NCBI GenBank assembly: GCA_900660155.1
Contig: CABFPE010000627.1
Location: forward strand, 218,119 to 247,621
DNA: 29,503 bases
Reading direction: 5' to 3'
Origin: Hofstenia miamia
Lineage: Eukaryota > Xenacoelomorpha > Acoela > Hofsteniidae
Shown here: positions 11,356 through 20,550 of the stretch, in pieces
Layout: each line of letters opens with the position of its first letter
Position numbering within the stretch: position 1 is the stretch's first letter
The notes under the pieces: generated by a model
Told to the model about the DNA's origin: nothing
Seen by the model: the letters and a program-made list of their open reading frames with translations, nothing else
Databases searched by the model: none
Program-made: the position numbers and the translations under genes

Positions 11356-12111
11356 TTGTTTTTTTCGGAAGCCAGGCAGTTGATTTCTCATAGCTCTATT
11401 CTTTTTAATCATATGTACCCAGCTTTAATATCCAAATTGTATATTGATGTCATGATGTTTGATTTACAAAAAACACAGAGTTGTTCAGTTGATGATTGCA
11501 TTAAGTTTTTCAGCAAATCAATGTCCAACATATTAGAGGCACTGGAGAAAGACTTACATTTAAGAACTCTTGGCCAAGCAGAATCTCAATATATGCATAA
11601 ACTTTGTTTTGGACGCATTATGGCTTCTAATGTTTATGATGCTGCTGATGTCAAACGTCTGATGGCAGCTTAGTTAGGTGGATACTAAGATCAAACCCTA
11701 TTCAAACATTTGCTGTCAATCATGGGTTAGCTTTGGAAGTTTGTGTGCTGGGCATTGTTAAAGAAAATTATGATTTTAATGTATTACTTTAATTTTTAAT
11801 ATCATACTTACTATATTTAGATTGAAAAGGCAGGATTATACCTTAGAGCTTACTTTCCCATGTTTGGAGCAAGTTCCTACAAAATTTCTGAGGATTTTGT
11901 TATTGAAATTAAGTGTCCAGCAAGTGTTGGCTGCATTTCCTCTTACTATGATGAATCTTATAAGCTCAAACCTCATTTCTACTCCCAAATTCAATTGCAA
12001 ATGCTCATGAGTAGAAGAATGCATGGCTTGTTTTGCATTGCTTCAGTAGATTTGGGGATTCCAGCAAAGTCAGAACAATTGAAGTGGCATTTGATGAAGA
12101 CTACATCTTAA
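11356..12111 (+). pseudogene. YqaJ-like (lambda-exonuclease family) nuclease, decayed
   Basis: First part (11356-11673): LGQAESQYMHKLCFGRIMAS matches the family N-terminal pattern (Q-S-W-R-GRITAS). A stop (TAG) and frame change at about 11671 are followed by NPIQTFAVNHGLALEV, corresponding to the helix that normally carries G-x-x-x-E-x-x-A. The second part (11820-12111) reads KAGLYLRAYFPMFGASSYK, then FVIEIKCPASV, then FYSQIQLQMLMS. The E-x-K of EIKCP and the Q-x-Q of the last motif are kept, but the Asp of the usual ASPDG is lost (ASSY). A short GT...AG interval at about 11779-11819 could be an intron. Members are metal-dependent exonucleases. The gene lies between two inverted transposon arms and is probably cargo of that element. 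It is inactive as read. Confidence 0.75.
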
Positions 12112-12295
12112 ATCTTCTTAAGGATTCTTTGGCATTTTGGAAGGCTTGCATTTTTCCAAAGTTATCATAATTTTGACTCAGCTCTTTTCAGAGCTACTAA
12201 CTTTATCAGCTCTTTTCAGAGCTGCCCAGATAAATCAAAACATTATTTAAAATTCTGTTTTTGAATGAATGCTTTTCAAGCCATTGTTGCTCACA

Positions 12296-13113
12296 CCCAG
12301 ATAACAGTTTTGGTTGTTTTTACGTTTTTTATGGTTGTTTCATACTTTTGGTTGTTGCAGCAACCATTAACATCCTAATAACAACCATTAATACTAATTT
12401 GAGCAACTAAAAATGTGACAATTTAGGATTCAAGCAGATGATATTAAATAGAACTCACTTCATCATTTTGATTACTAGATCATTTTTATATAAAGAACAG
12501 AATTGCAAAAAGCTTTTTTGAAATATTAAATTTGTGAAAAATTATAATATACTTGGTAAGCGAATTTTCAAAATAATTTATTCATGAATATTTGGACACC
12601 TTCAAATTATCTGTCAGATAAAAAAGTTATATTTGAGCAGAAGAGATTCTTTACGATTTAAAAAGTATTATTTCAAAATTATACTTAACTTTAAAAGTTT
12701 AAATTTTTTTTAAATTTGGCAGATTTTTATGCTTATTGTTATCATTTAAAATCAAGACATTCATTCAAAATTTCAGCAAATGTTGTATTTAATGTATTTA
12801 TTGTACTACTGTTCTGCCCTTTGTTGGGCTTGTGTTAGTTTAAACAGCAATGTTTGAACTGATTATCAATATAAATTTGTTGTAGTGCATATAAAAGTAA
12901 TGCTAGAACAATCATGGGCAACATAAAATAATGTTGTTATGACCTAAAAATAGTGCTTTTTTATTCAGAAAAAACAACCAAAAAGCAACCTAATGTGACG
13001 TTGTTGGAACAATGTTGTTTAGACCAGTCAAAAGGGTGCCATTTCAATGTTAAAACAACCATAAAAAAACAACCAAAAAACAATGTTGTTTAGACGAAAA
13101 TTTGTTATCTGGG
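12296..13113 (-). mobile_element. Right arm / non-autonomous inverted-repeat element (818 bp)
   Basis: Inverted relative of 9362-10181 with the same ends (CCCAGATAACA ... TGTTATCTGGG). Shared internal landmarks include CCCAACAAAGGGCAGA (inverted here near 12816) and the AACAACC-rich ends. Flanks are CA on the left and TA on the right, so no clean duplication. Its right end directly abuts the LINE fragment at 13114. Confidence 0.85.
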
Positions 13114-13151
13114 TAGGAAACGTGAAACAGAACTTAAAGCCCCCTGTGAAG

Positions 13152-13706
13152 ATGTTGAAGGATGATATACAAGAAATAATTGTGGAAACCATAAAGAAAT
13201 CACTCGAAGATTATGTGGTGAAGAAAGATCCGGTTCAAGTCCCTCAACCACAGCTAATCCAAAAGAAGACAGAAAAGGTGGCGAATCCAATAGCTCTACG
13301 TATTCGCGGAATATCTGAAGCAGATAAAAAGGACAATGTCATCTGGAACGACCATAAAAATTTGGAATTGCTCCTGGACCATATTGGTGTTGACTGTAAG
13401 ATTACTGATATTTGGCGTATTGGAAAGTATGACAAGGATAAAACGCGGACACTTCTCGTCTCTGTTGATACTGCGTGGAATAAAAGGAGAATTTTATCAT
13501 CGTTGTCAAAGTTGAAAGATTTTACAGAGTTGCCTAATGTTTATATCTCACCCGATTTGTCATCCGCGGATCGGCTGCTTGAACAGAATGTATTGAAAAA
13601 GAGAAAGCAAATGATCGAAGATGGCGTTCCTCGGACAAATTTACGCATCAAAAACCTCAAACTGTTGGTTAAAAGTGTTGATGGCACATGGGCAGAGTCC
13701 GCATGA
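13152..13706 (+). CDS. LINE ORF1 protein (RRM-like)
   Basis: ATG at 13152 is the first start inside the LINE sequence; the open frame runs back to 13083 into the transposon arm, which I exclude. About 184 codons. A basic, charged N-terminus (DDIQEIIVETIKKSLEDY) is followed by a domain with ALRIRGISEADKKDN, ITDIWRIGKYDKDKTRTLLV and KRRILSSLSKLKDF. This is the usual pattern of LINE ORF1 RRM-like domains (R-G-x-P-E, R-x-G, L-x-V). It ends PRTNLRIKNLKLLVKS and a TGA at 13704. In live elements ORF1 binds RNA and acts as chaperone in the ribonucleoprotein. No gag-type zinc knuckle is seen. The frame is intact, so the copy is not old. Confidence 0.8.
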   Translation: MLKDDIQEIIVETIKKSLEDYVVKKDPVQVPQPQLIQKKTEKVANPIALRIRGISEADKKDNVIWNDHKNLELLLDHIGVDCKITDIWRIGKYDKDKTRTLLVSVDTAWNKRRILSSLSKLKDFTELPNVYISPDLSSADRLLEQNVLKKRKQMIEDGVPRTNLRIKNLKLLVKSVDGTWAESA

Positions 13707-13709
13707 CTA
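13704..13709 (+). promoter_or_regulatory. Candidate readthrough stop UGA-CUA between LINE ORF1 and ORF2
   Basis: ORF1 ends in TGA at 13704-13706 and the next codon is CTA. The endonuclease frame continues in the same frame with no further stop until 14744. UGA followed by CUA is an established leaky-stop context in animals and in some viruses. The alternative is simple decay of a fused ORF, or re-initiation: an ATG overlaps the stop but hits a stop (TAA) after 12 codons. Confidence 0.45.
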
Positions 13710-14744
13710 TCTCAGAAGATACCTGCGACGTTACTCCTTAATGCCAGATCGATCAAAAAAGCGAATGCCAGTACTCTTCTCCAAGCTGACCTGATTACTT
13801 ATAATATAGAAGTGTGCTGTATATGCGAAAGCTGGTTAACATCAGATATATGCAATGAATTTGTTCATATCACCAATTATACTCTCATCAGAAGTGATAG
13901 AAGTGTTTCAAGTTCGGAAAAACGTACTGGGGGAGGTGTCTGTGCTTACATTCGGAACACCGCGACAGTGCTTATTCTCGACCAGTATTCTGAATCCGAA
14001 TTAGAAATACTGTGGTTTTCAGTTTCCAGTTACACGCATCCCGTTATTTTTGGTCTTCTGTATTATCCCCCTGCAGTTAACAAAAAGGATAGCTATATCG
14101 AACACTTGGTACATGTCATGGATAGGATTGCTGTAGAATTTACTAATGCAACTATTATCGTTTGTGGCGACTTCAACGATCTTGACCCAGAGGAGATAGT
14201 CAATTCAACTACGCTTTCTATCTTGGCCACCGGGCCTACGCGCGGAGATAAAACAATCGATTTTGTTCTCACAAACCATCCGTTACTCTTTAAGCAGCCT
14301 GAGATTATTGATGCGTCATTACCTACCGATCACAGAGGCATACTGTGTCGACCAGTCGAGCAAGAAAAGGCCATTCGTACGTACGCTTATTTTAGAGACC
14401 AGAACAAAGCCAACATGCAGTACTTCAACTATCTGATGGATACCGCTGATTTAGATCACATTTTCAATATTGGGGATCCTGATCTTGCAACAGACGAGTT
14501 GCTGAAGTTTATTCACTGGACACTTGACATTGCCTGTCCTATGAAAAGAGTGAGAATGAGTTCCAAGGACCCAGAGTATATCAGCCCTCTTGTTAAGTAT
14601 CTTATCAAGAAAAAGGTGAAGGCTTCAATCAGGCACAATACCAGGAAGATCAATGCTTTAGATGAATGGATTCAGAGCATTATTCTTGAAAATTATGGGA
14701 TCGCTTCACTTACACGTACAATAGGGATTGTTACTACAGCTTGA
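13707..14744 (+). pseudogene. LINE ORF2, endonuclease part only (RT absent)
   Basis: In frame with ORF1 after the TGA. APE-type endonuclease motifs appear in order: LLNARSIKK (near 13737), CESWL (13826-13840, catalytic Glu), RTGGGVCAYI, GLLYYPP, VCGDFND (about 14163-14177), GPTRGDKTIDFVLTN and LPTDHRGI (about 14324-14340, catalytic Asp-His). All key residues are present. The endonuclease nicks the target DNA to prime reverse transcription. After it come about 110 residues of the linker to RT (DPEYISPLVKYLIKKK), then the frame ends at 14744 where RT should start. I see no RT motif downstream, so the protein is 3'-truncated and cannot support transposition alone. Confidence 0.85.
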
Positions 14745-15315
14745 TATTCAATAAAAGTAAAATGTATAACTTTTAAAATGATAATTTATAACCTTTATTG
14801 GTAATATAAAAGCTGTTATTGCTAAAAAAAGTAGTTGGCAATGTTTAAAATTGCTAGTTAAAAGTGGTGTAAATATTATATAATTACATTACACATTACG
14901 AAATTGAATGTTACAACTGCTGAGTATTTTCAGCATTAGACTACTATGGCACTCACTTATCTTGCAATTAATATTCTCTATATTTTAGAACCCTTCATAC
15001 ATAAACACAAGCTTAAAGCTTTCGGACGATTTTAATTTAAGTATTGGTCTCCTATCACTTTTAATGTGATTAGCGGTTTGGAATACTACACACTCATTTC
15101 ACTTAGAGTCAAGTTTAGTTATTCTCATAAATTTTGAATATCGAGCTGCAGTCACAACCCCCATACAATACCCTACTCTTTTGATATATTAAGATTTTCA
15201 ATTTCAAGAAATATATATTTTTTGACTAAATTGATTGCATAACACTTCACCCAAAATCAATTATCAAAAAGTTAATTTAGACATATAATATAAAACAAAA
15301 TAGACACATCAATTT
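14745..15315. other. Non-coding AT-rich interval
   Basis: No open frame or repeat I recognise. An AATAAAA string follows the LINE fragment at about 14750, which may be chance in AT-rich DNA. Confidence 0.5.
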
Positions 15316-15858
15316 GGGTGGTACGCTCAATCGCCAATCTATCTCGCTAAAAGCCAATAACTGTCGGCAAAAGGACAGTAATAATTACTTGTCAAATTAC
15401 CACAATATATGTTATCTCGGTTTATTTTAAAATTTCACCTTAATGTATGCTGAAAATCCTTTTAGATTATCTTTATTGATCTAGCAATAAAGCACACATT
15501 TCATATAGTTGTTATTCTAATTATCGCACTATAATTTTGCTTTGCTAAACAAAATATTTCATGTCACTAGATTTTTCAATCTGGAATGCAAATAATTATT
15601 AACTATTGCATGTAAACTATTAGATATATAGATATATATATGACATAATAATATTTTTAGGATATTTTGAATATTTTTATACCCACTATATTGTTTCTAA
15701 CACATAAATGTTTGCCTAAATCTTTATAAACATTTGTCCCTTTGGTACAATATCAAACAAATTCTTTATAAGGCTATTGCTATGTAGAAAATTGATGTCC
15801 CTTCATCAACAGTGTTTGGCTTTTAGCGAGATAGATTGGCGATTGAGCGTACCACCCC
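15316..15858. mobile_element. Small inverted-repeat transposon (MITE) with 8-bp target duplication
   Basis: The left end, 15316-15357, and right end, 15816-15858, are inverted repeats of about 42 bp that match perfectly by eye (GGGTGGTACGCTCAATCG ... CGATTGAGCGTACCACCC, with one extra C at the right tip). ATCAATTT flanks both sides (15308-15315 and 15859-15866), a perfect 8-bp target duplication. Inside are about 460 bp of AT-rich DNA without a coding frame. The 8-bp duplication with GG-starting ends would suit Merlin; hAT and P also duplicate 8 bp but usually end in CA. Identical ends and duplication suggest fairly recent insertion. Confidence 0.92.
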
Positions 15859-16044
15859 ATCAATTTCATTAAAAAAATTGAAAATTTTTGTCTCAACACT
15901 TAACAATAAAGTATATAAATGCTTGCTTCCAACTAGTTTAATAAGCAAATCAAATTTTAGTTAGTTCTAGAACCACTTGAAAATATCTCAAAATGAATAC
16001 CAAAAATCTCAAAACAGATACTAGAAAATGTAACTACAGAAACC

Positions 16045-16448
16045 GGTTGGTTCTTAAATCTGACAATTCATAATCTTACGGCTGTCAAAATTTATCTTAC
16101 AACTGTCAGAAAAAGTCGATTTTGTTTAAATTGTGCTTTATTGGGACATCACTTAAGAGACATCTAGTTAAAATAGTAACTATATGAGAAATGCATTAAA
16201 ATAACATTTCACATGCTTCCTATTTATATAATAATCTAAATTTTTGAAAGGTTTCACTTTAATCAATTACCTATACTTCAAAAGTTATTTTAATATTTTT
16301 AAGTATTTTACTATTTACCATATTGATAATGCTTTTTGATTAATGCTATTGGCTAAAAGTGATTTCCATAGTTACATCTTTTTCTGACAGATGTAAGATA
16401 AATTCTGACAGCCATAAGATTATGAATTGACTGTTTTAAGAACCAACC
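16045..16448. mobile_element. Inverted-repeat element (MITE) of about 404 bp
   Basis: Arms 16045-16115 and 16378-16448 are imperfect inverted repeats of about 71 bp with ends GGTTGGTTCTTAAA ... TTTTAAGAACCAACC. Each arm contains two copies of an ATCTTAC-xx-CTGTCA unit about 21 bp apart. The roughly 260-bp centre has no coding frame. No clean target duplication is visible. Confidence 0.8.
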
Positions 16449-16659
16449 AGCAACCTTTAGCAAAAGTTTCCTTGGTTACTGTTGATATCTTTTATTTTAT
16501 ATTAATATTATTTATTATATAATTTATGAACCTTTTTGTAAATAGTGTCTTGATTTGTTATGATTTATTTCAATCTACTTTGCAATTGTTTAATTTCAAC
16601 ATTAGTCATATGAACTAGTGTTTTAGTTGATTGTCCTCTCATTTTAAATTCATGTTGCT

Positions 16660-17260
16660 TAATTTAAACTTTGATCAACAAGGGAAAATTCTAAATAATG
16701 CAGGTATTAACTCATTTTGTATAAATACCTAGGACACATTGTAATTCAAGCAGAAAATCTATTCAATTAGCTTAACACTAGTGTTAACTTTACTCTAACT
16801 GTGGTTTTATCTTTTTGCTTTTATTTGCAATGGTGATAATGAATTAGGCTCTGATGAAAATTTGGGAACCAGTGCCAGGACGAGTAGCAACTATTAGCTC
16901 CTTCTCTCCACACCCTTAATTGTGGTCGCATTAGGTTAGGTGTAAGTGTATGGTTTGTATATAAAAACTTGTTCTTTTCTTTTCATTTGGACAAATGCAC
17001 ATAATTTATTACACTGGTTAAATCATGCATGTTGGCTTGCACAAATGCATGGCAATTACATGCTATTTATATTCATTTATTTATACATATGCTAGGGATA
17101 ACAAACTTTATTGAGATAGATCATATGAATTGAGACAAGGTATAGGGCAGCACTGTTAATTTTCAGCTCAGGAACACTTAGCTCATGGTAGAACTTTGTT
17201 GTGATGCTATGTGGAATTGGTGGACACAACTCTTTTTGAATCTAAACATAGTTATGTTTA
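16660..17260 (+). mobile_element. Old, diverged copy of the gypsy LTR end and leader
   Basis: Order-conserved blocks match the LTR/leader copies elsewhere: CAACAAGGGAAAATTC (16679), AAAATTTGGGAACCAG (16857), ATTAGCTCC (16894), TTAATTGTGG (16916), CATTAGGTTAGGTGT (16929), GCACAAATGCATGGCAATTA (17039) and GATGCTATGTGGAATTGGT (17203). The same series occurs at 19338-20085 (+) and 21627-20885 (-). The LTR start is not identified. The 16045-16448 element lies just upstream. Confidence 0.55.
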
Positions 17261-17409
17261 ATTACTGATCAGTTGTTTCATTGGAACCAGAGGATGGCTA
17301 GGTTTATGCTTGTTTTTTCTTACCACTATGGAACACCCGTGTTGTTTGAGTCAGATTACTGAATTGTTAGTTGTCCCTCCGATTCTACAATGTGTATAAT
17401 ATATATATA

Positions 17410-18409
17410 NNNNNNNNNNNNNNNNNNNNNNNNNNNNNNNNNNNNNNNNNNNNNNNNNNNNNNNNNNNNNNNNNNNNNNNNNNNNNNNNNNNNNNNNNNN
17501 NNNNNNNNNNNNNNNNNNNNNNNNNNNNNNNNNNNNNNNNNNNNNNNNNNNNNNNNNNNNNNNNNNNNNNNNNNNNNNNNNNNNNNNNNNNNNNNNNNNN
17601 NNNNNNNNNNNNNNNNNNNNNNNNNNNNNNNNNNNNNNNNNNNNNNNNNNNNNNNNNNNNNNNNNNNNNNNNNNNNNNNNNNNNNNNNNNNNNNNNNNNN
17701 NNNNNNNNNNNNNNNNNNNNNNNNNNNNNNNNNNNNNNNNNNNNNNNNNNNNNNNNNNNNNNNNNNNNNNNNNNNNNNNNNNNNNNNNNNNNNNNNNNNN
17801 NNNNNNNNNNNNNNNNNNNNNNNNNNNNNNNNNNNNNNNNNNNNNNNNNNNNNNNNNNNNNNNNNNNNNNNNNNNNNNNNNNNNNNNNNNNNNNNNNNNN
17901 NNNNNNNNNNNNNNNNNNNNNNNNNNNNNNNNNNNNNNNNNNNNNNNNNNNNNNNNNNNNNNNNNNNNNNNNNNNNNNNNNNNNNNNNNNNNNNNNNNNN
18001 NNNNNNNNNNNNNNNNNNNNNNNNNNNNNNNNNNNNNNNNNNNNNNNNNNNNNNNNNNNNNNNNNNNNNNNNNNNNNNNNNNNNNNNNNNNNNNNNNNNN
18101 NNNNNNNNNNNNNNNNNNNNNNNNNNNNNNNNNNNNNNNNNNNNNNNNNNNNNNNNNNNNNNNNNNNNNNNNNNNNNNNNNNNNNNNNNNNNNNNNNNNN
18201 NNNNNNNNNNNNNNNNNNNNNNNNNNNNNNNNNNNNNNNNNNNNNNNNNNNNNNNNNNNNNNNNNNNNNNNNNNNNNNNNNNNNNNNNNNNNNNNNNNNN
18301 NNNNNNNNNNNNNNNNNNNNNNNNNNNNNNNNNNNNNNNNNNNNNNNNNNNNNNNNNNNNNNNNNNNNNNNNNNNNNNNNNNNNNNNNNNNNNNNNNNNN
18401 NNNNNNNNN
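17410..18409. other. Assembly gap of exactly 1000 N
   Basis: Exactly 1000 N, starting inside an AT dinucleotide run; the round size suggests a placeholder. Open frames running through it are artefacts. A single N also sits at 11213, next to another AT run. Confidence 0.99.
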
Positions 18410-18544
18410 AAGCAAAGTGTAGAATAAATTACATTCTTAAATACGTATGTGGGTTTTACCATGTACGTTTATTAAATATTATTATTAATATTTATTTTTT
18501 ATTTAGAAATATTTTTCGATTCCACTTTTTAAACAAGTATGTAA

Positions 18545-18890
18545 AGTGGGAACGTAATACATGTAAAGTAATTTAATGTGGGAAAGTAATACATGTAATT
18601 TATGTTATTGTGGGAAAGTAAAAACTAAAAAAGTAAAAAAATGCAAACTAAATTAGGCCACATAAATAACACAAAACCTAGTAAAAGTACATCCATGACG
18701 TCAGTAAAACACCCCCGGCAATATCCACGACGTCTCAGGTCAAAGGCCACCCCTCTCAACCAATCACAAAAAAGTGGCATGTAATGGACTCCCCCTCTCG
18801 ACCAATCAGCGAAAAGTGGAACAGGGTCTCGGCCCCCTCTCTGCCAATCAGAAAAAAGTGACACGTGCTTCTAGTCTCTTAATACTACTG
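18545..18890 (+). repeat. Left terminal repeat of the 11-kb composite
   Basis: From outside in: about three units of ~32 bp containing TGTGGGAAAGTAA (from 18545, 18578 and 18610), a unique part (ACATAAATAACACAAAACC, then AAAAGTACATCCATGACGTC, then GGTCAAAGGCCACCCCTCT), and three 42-bp units from 18762, 18804 and 18846 with CCAATCA boxes, ending AATACTACTG at 18890. The reverse complement of 29179-29503 has the same parts in the same order. The outer edge is uncertain because the repeats fade towards the gap. Confidence 0.9.
18696..18703. promoter_or_regulatory. Perfect CRE palindrome TGACGTCA in the left terminal repeat
   Basis: TGACGTCA is the consensus CREB/ATF site. It lies about 60 bp outside the CCAAT-box array (18760, 18802 and 18844). 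The right terminal repeat has a one-base variant (TGAGGTCA on the opposite strand, near 29370). Together they resemble a promoter or enhancer; activity is not shown. Confidence 0.4.
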
Positions 18891-19337
18891 ATAACCCTGA
18901 GTCAAGTCCAAGATTTTTGCTAACTCTTTGTTGATCATGCCACCATAATGGGATCACTGAGAGAAGTATTCATACACTTCTACCCTAATATGGAATGCAC
19001 AAAGTTTGGACACAGACACAATGATGATGTTAATGATTGCTATGAAGGGTTTCTTGTATATGAGAAATTCCCTGATACATTTATGCAACGCCTCAAAAAC
19101 CTGAGAAGAAATTGTCCTATATGCTCTAAGATGCTGAAGATTAATTTCTTTTGATTAAAAGATGAAGTAGTAACACAGAGAGAAGTGCTAATGCAGATCA
19201 CATGAGAACCAAAGTATTTCAAAGGGTAGACCTTTGAAGAGGACTTAGCTATAGAAATGGTCACAGCCACACAGAAGATAGTCTCTGGGCCTGCTCTCCA
19301 GTTATTGTCTGAAAATTAATTTGAGCAAGCAGAGGTG
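18891..19337 (+). pseudogene. Unknown coding-like fragment between terminal repeat and LTR
   Basis: A plus-strand frame (18948-19154) reads MGSLREVFIHFYPNMECTK, then YEGFLVYEKFPDTFMQRLK and RNCPICSKML. After stops it continues with coding-like composition (KDEVVTQREVLMQI, then FEEDLAIEMVTATQKIVSG) up to the LTR start at 19338. One CxxC is visible, too little for a zinc-finger claim. It does not match the ORF3 copies in this window. It might be another part of the retroelement or captured host sequence. Confidence 0.4.
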
Positions 19338-20085
19338 TGTAGAGTCACTCAGGGAAATGTGAAAATTTATAGAGCCTTTATTTTTACGTTTGTAATGATG
19401 TCAACATGATGTAAATTTAGTAATTTTGATCTTAGTTTACTACCCTTAGTTTCATGTCCCCTTGATGGTGCTTATTTTTATTGCTCAAATTTAATTTATG
19501 AGGGAAAAGAATTAGCTGACTTACATTAAGCAATTTATTGTAAACAAAGGCAGGTAATGATCTTGTTTTTGTATAAATTGAGAAAACATTTAGACAAAGG
19601 TCAATAGAGTTTATCTAGCTTCAACTACTGTTTTACCTCTATATTTATCTTTATTTATCTTTGATATGAAAATAATTGCATAAGTAAGGTGACAATTTGG
19701 GAGTGTTTTCTCAAAGTACAGGGCAACACATATCTCCTGCAGATCTTTTTAGACTATCCAGCCCAAATTGTGGACCACTTAGGTTATGTATACAGTTATG
19801 CATAGGGCAATAATAAATCTCTCATTCAATGTTCAACACATACATGCACCTATAATTTACAACACTGTGATGATACTATACCATTGGTTAGCACAAATGC
19901 CTGGCAATTACAGGCTATTATTTAGTGAGCTGAGAGATAACAATGAAAATGGGATGTTTATTTGCAGTTATGAGATAGAAATTAAAAAGTGAGACAAATA
20001 TGGTAGCACCATTCAATCAAGTTAGGCACTTGACTTTTTCTGAAGACATCACTTTGGCTGGAAACCATATGAATGGGTCATCTTG
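19338..20085 (+). mobile_element. LTR (19338-19720), leader and possible gag start, plus orientation
   Basis: It begins TGTAGAGTCACTCAGGG and is nearly identical to the left-element LTR through about 19811. Beyond that it matches the inverted copy at 21627-20885: ATTCAAT and ACATGCAC near 19825-19850, GAGACA near 19992, and GACATCACTTTGGCTGG with CCATATGAATGGGTCA at 20045-20081. The last block may be the start of gag, but the frame is broken. An AATAAA string near 19811 could be the poly(A) signal, in which case the LTR would extend past 19720. Confidence 0.7.
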
Positions 20086-20550
20086 GATTTTACCTAAAGT
20101 AACTACTTAACTTGGATGAATTACCAATTTTAAATTATAAGTTCTTTTTCTGCTGGAATAAGGGCTGTATTTGTATGGCCACTACTTAAAACCTTCTGCA
20201 GAGTCAATTAGTTTTCTAGTTTGATTACTTTTACAGTCTGTGATTCTACAATATACACATAAGGTTCTAAAGGCACAGAAGCTGTTTCACAACCTTCATA
20301 CAGTAAAAAGCCCTTTCCCAGTGACCACCATTGTACATATGAAGCAATTTCACTATACATGTAATGATGTTAGTAAAAGTATGAACAAATGCTAAGTCAT
20401 TGTATTTATACATAATCGAAATCATTCCTAATGTGACATAATGTGGTAAAAAAAATCAAATAACTTAATTAATGTGTATGTTTAATTTTTTGTAACAGCA
20501 TAATTATCAATTTAAGAAGATATACTTCTTATCAGAAAATTTTTTTCTTA

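Larger units (their letters stand above)
9362..13113. mobile_element. Composite DNA transposon with ~820-bp inverted arms and YqaJ remnant (ISL2EU-like?)
   Basis: Two arms, 9362-10181 and 12296-13113, are reverse complements of each other (roughly 80 percent by eye) and enclose 2.1 kb that holds a decayed YqaJ exonuclease gene. Each arm itself begins CCCAGATAACA and ends TGTTATCTGGG. YqaJ-type exonucleases are known as the second gene of ISL2EU (IS4EU) DNA transposons, which is the basis for the tentative family name. No transposase is recognised. Either one element has very long inverted ends, or two non-autonomous copies inserted in opposite orientation around a YqaJ gene. No duplication is seen across the outermost ends (TT on the left, TA on the right). 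Confidence 0.6.
13114..14744 (+). mobile_element. Non-LTR retrotransposon (LINE) fragment: ORF1 plus endonuclease part of ORF2
   Basis: The block is clearly less AT-rich than its surroundings and open in one frame apart from a single TGA. It contains a complete ORF1-like domain and an APE-type endonuclease, then stops before any RT motif. LINEs usually lose their 5' end on insertion, so a copy ending 3' of the endonuclease needs a later deletion or recombination. The left edge coincides with the end of a DNA transposon arm. The architecture resembles CR1/L2/Jockey-type elements; the clade cannot be fixed without RT. Confidence 0.85.

Noticed and set aside
12296..13151. LINE ORF1 start inside the transposon arm (13083)
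   Set aside because: The upstream codons belong to the arm's terminal sequence; the first ATG inside the LINE is at 13152.
17351..18576. Very long open frames crossing the gap on both strands
   Set aside because: They consist of N positions only; the real sequence at each side is short and AT-rich.
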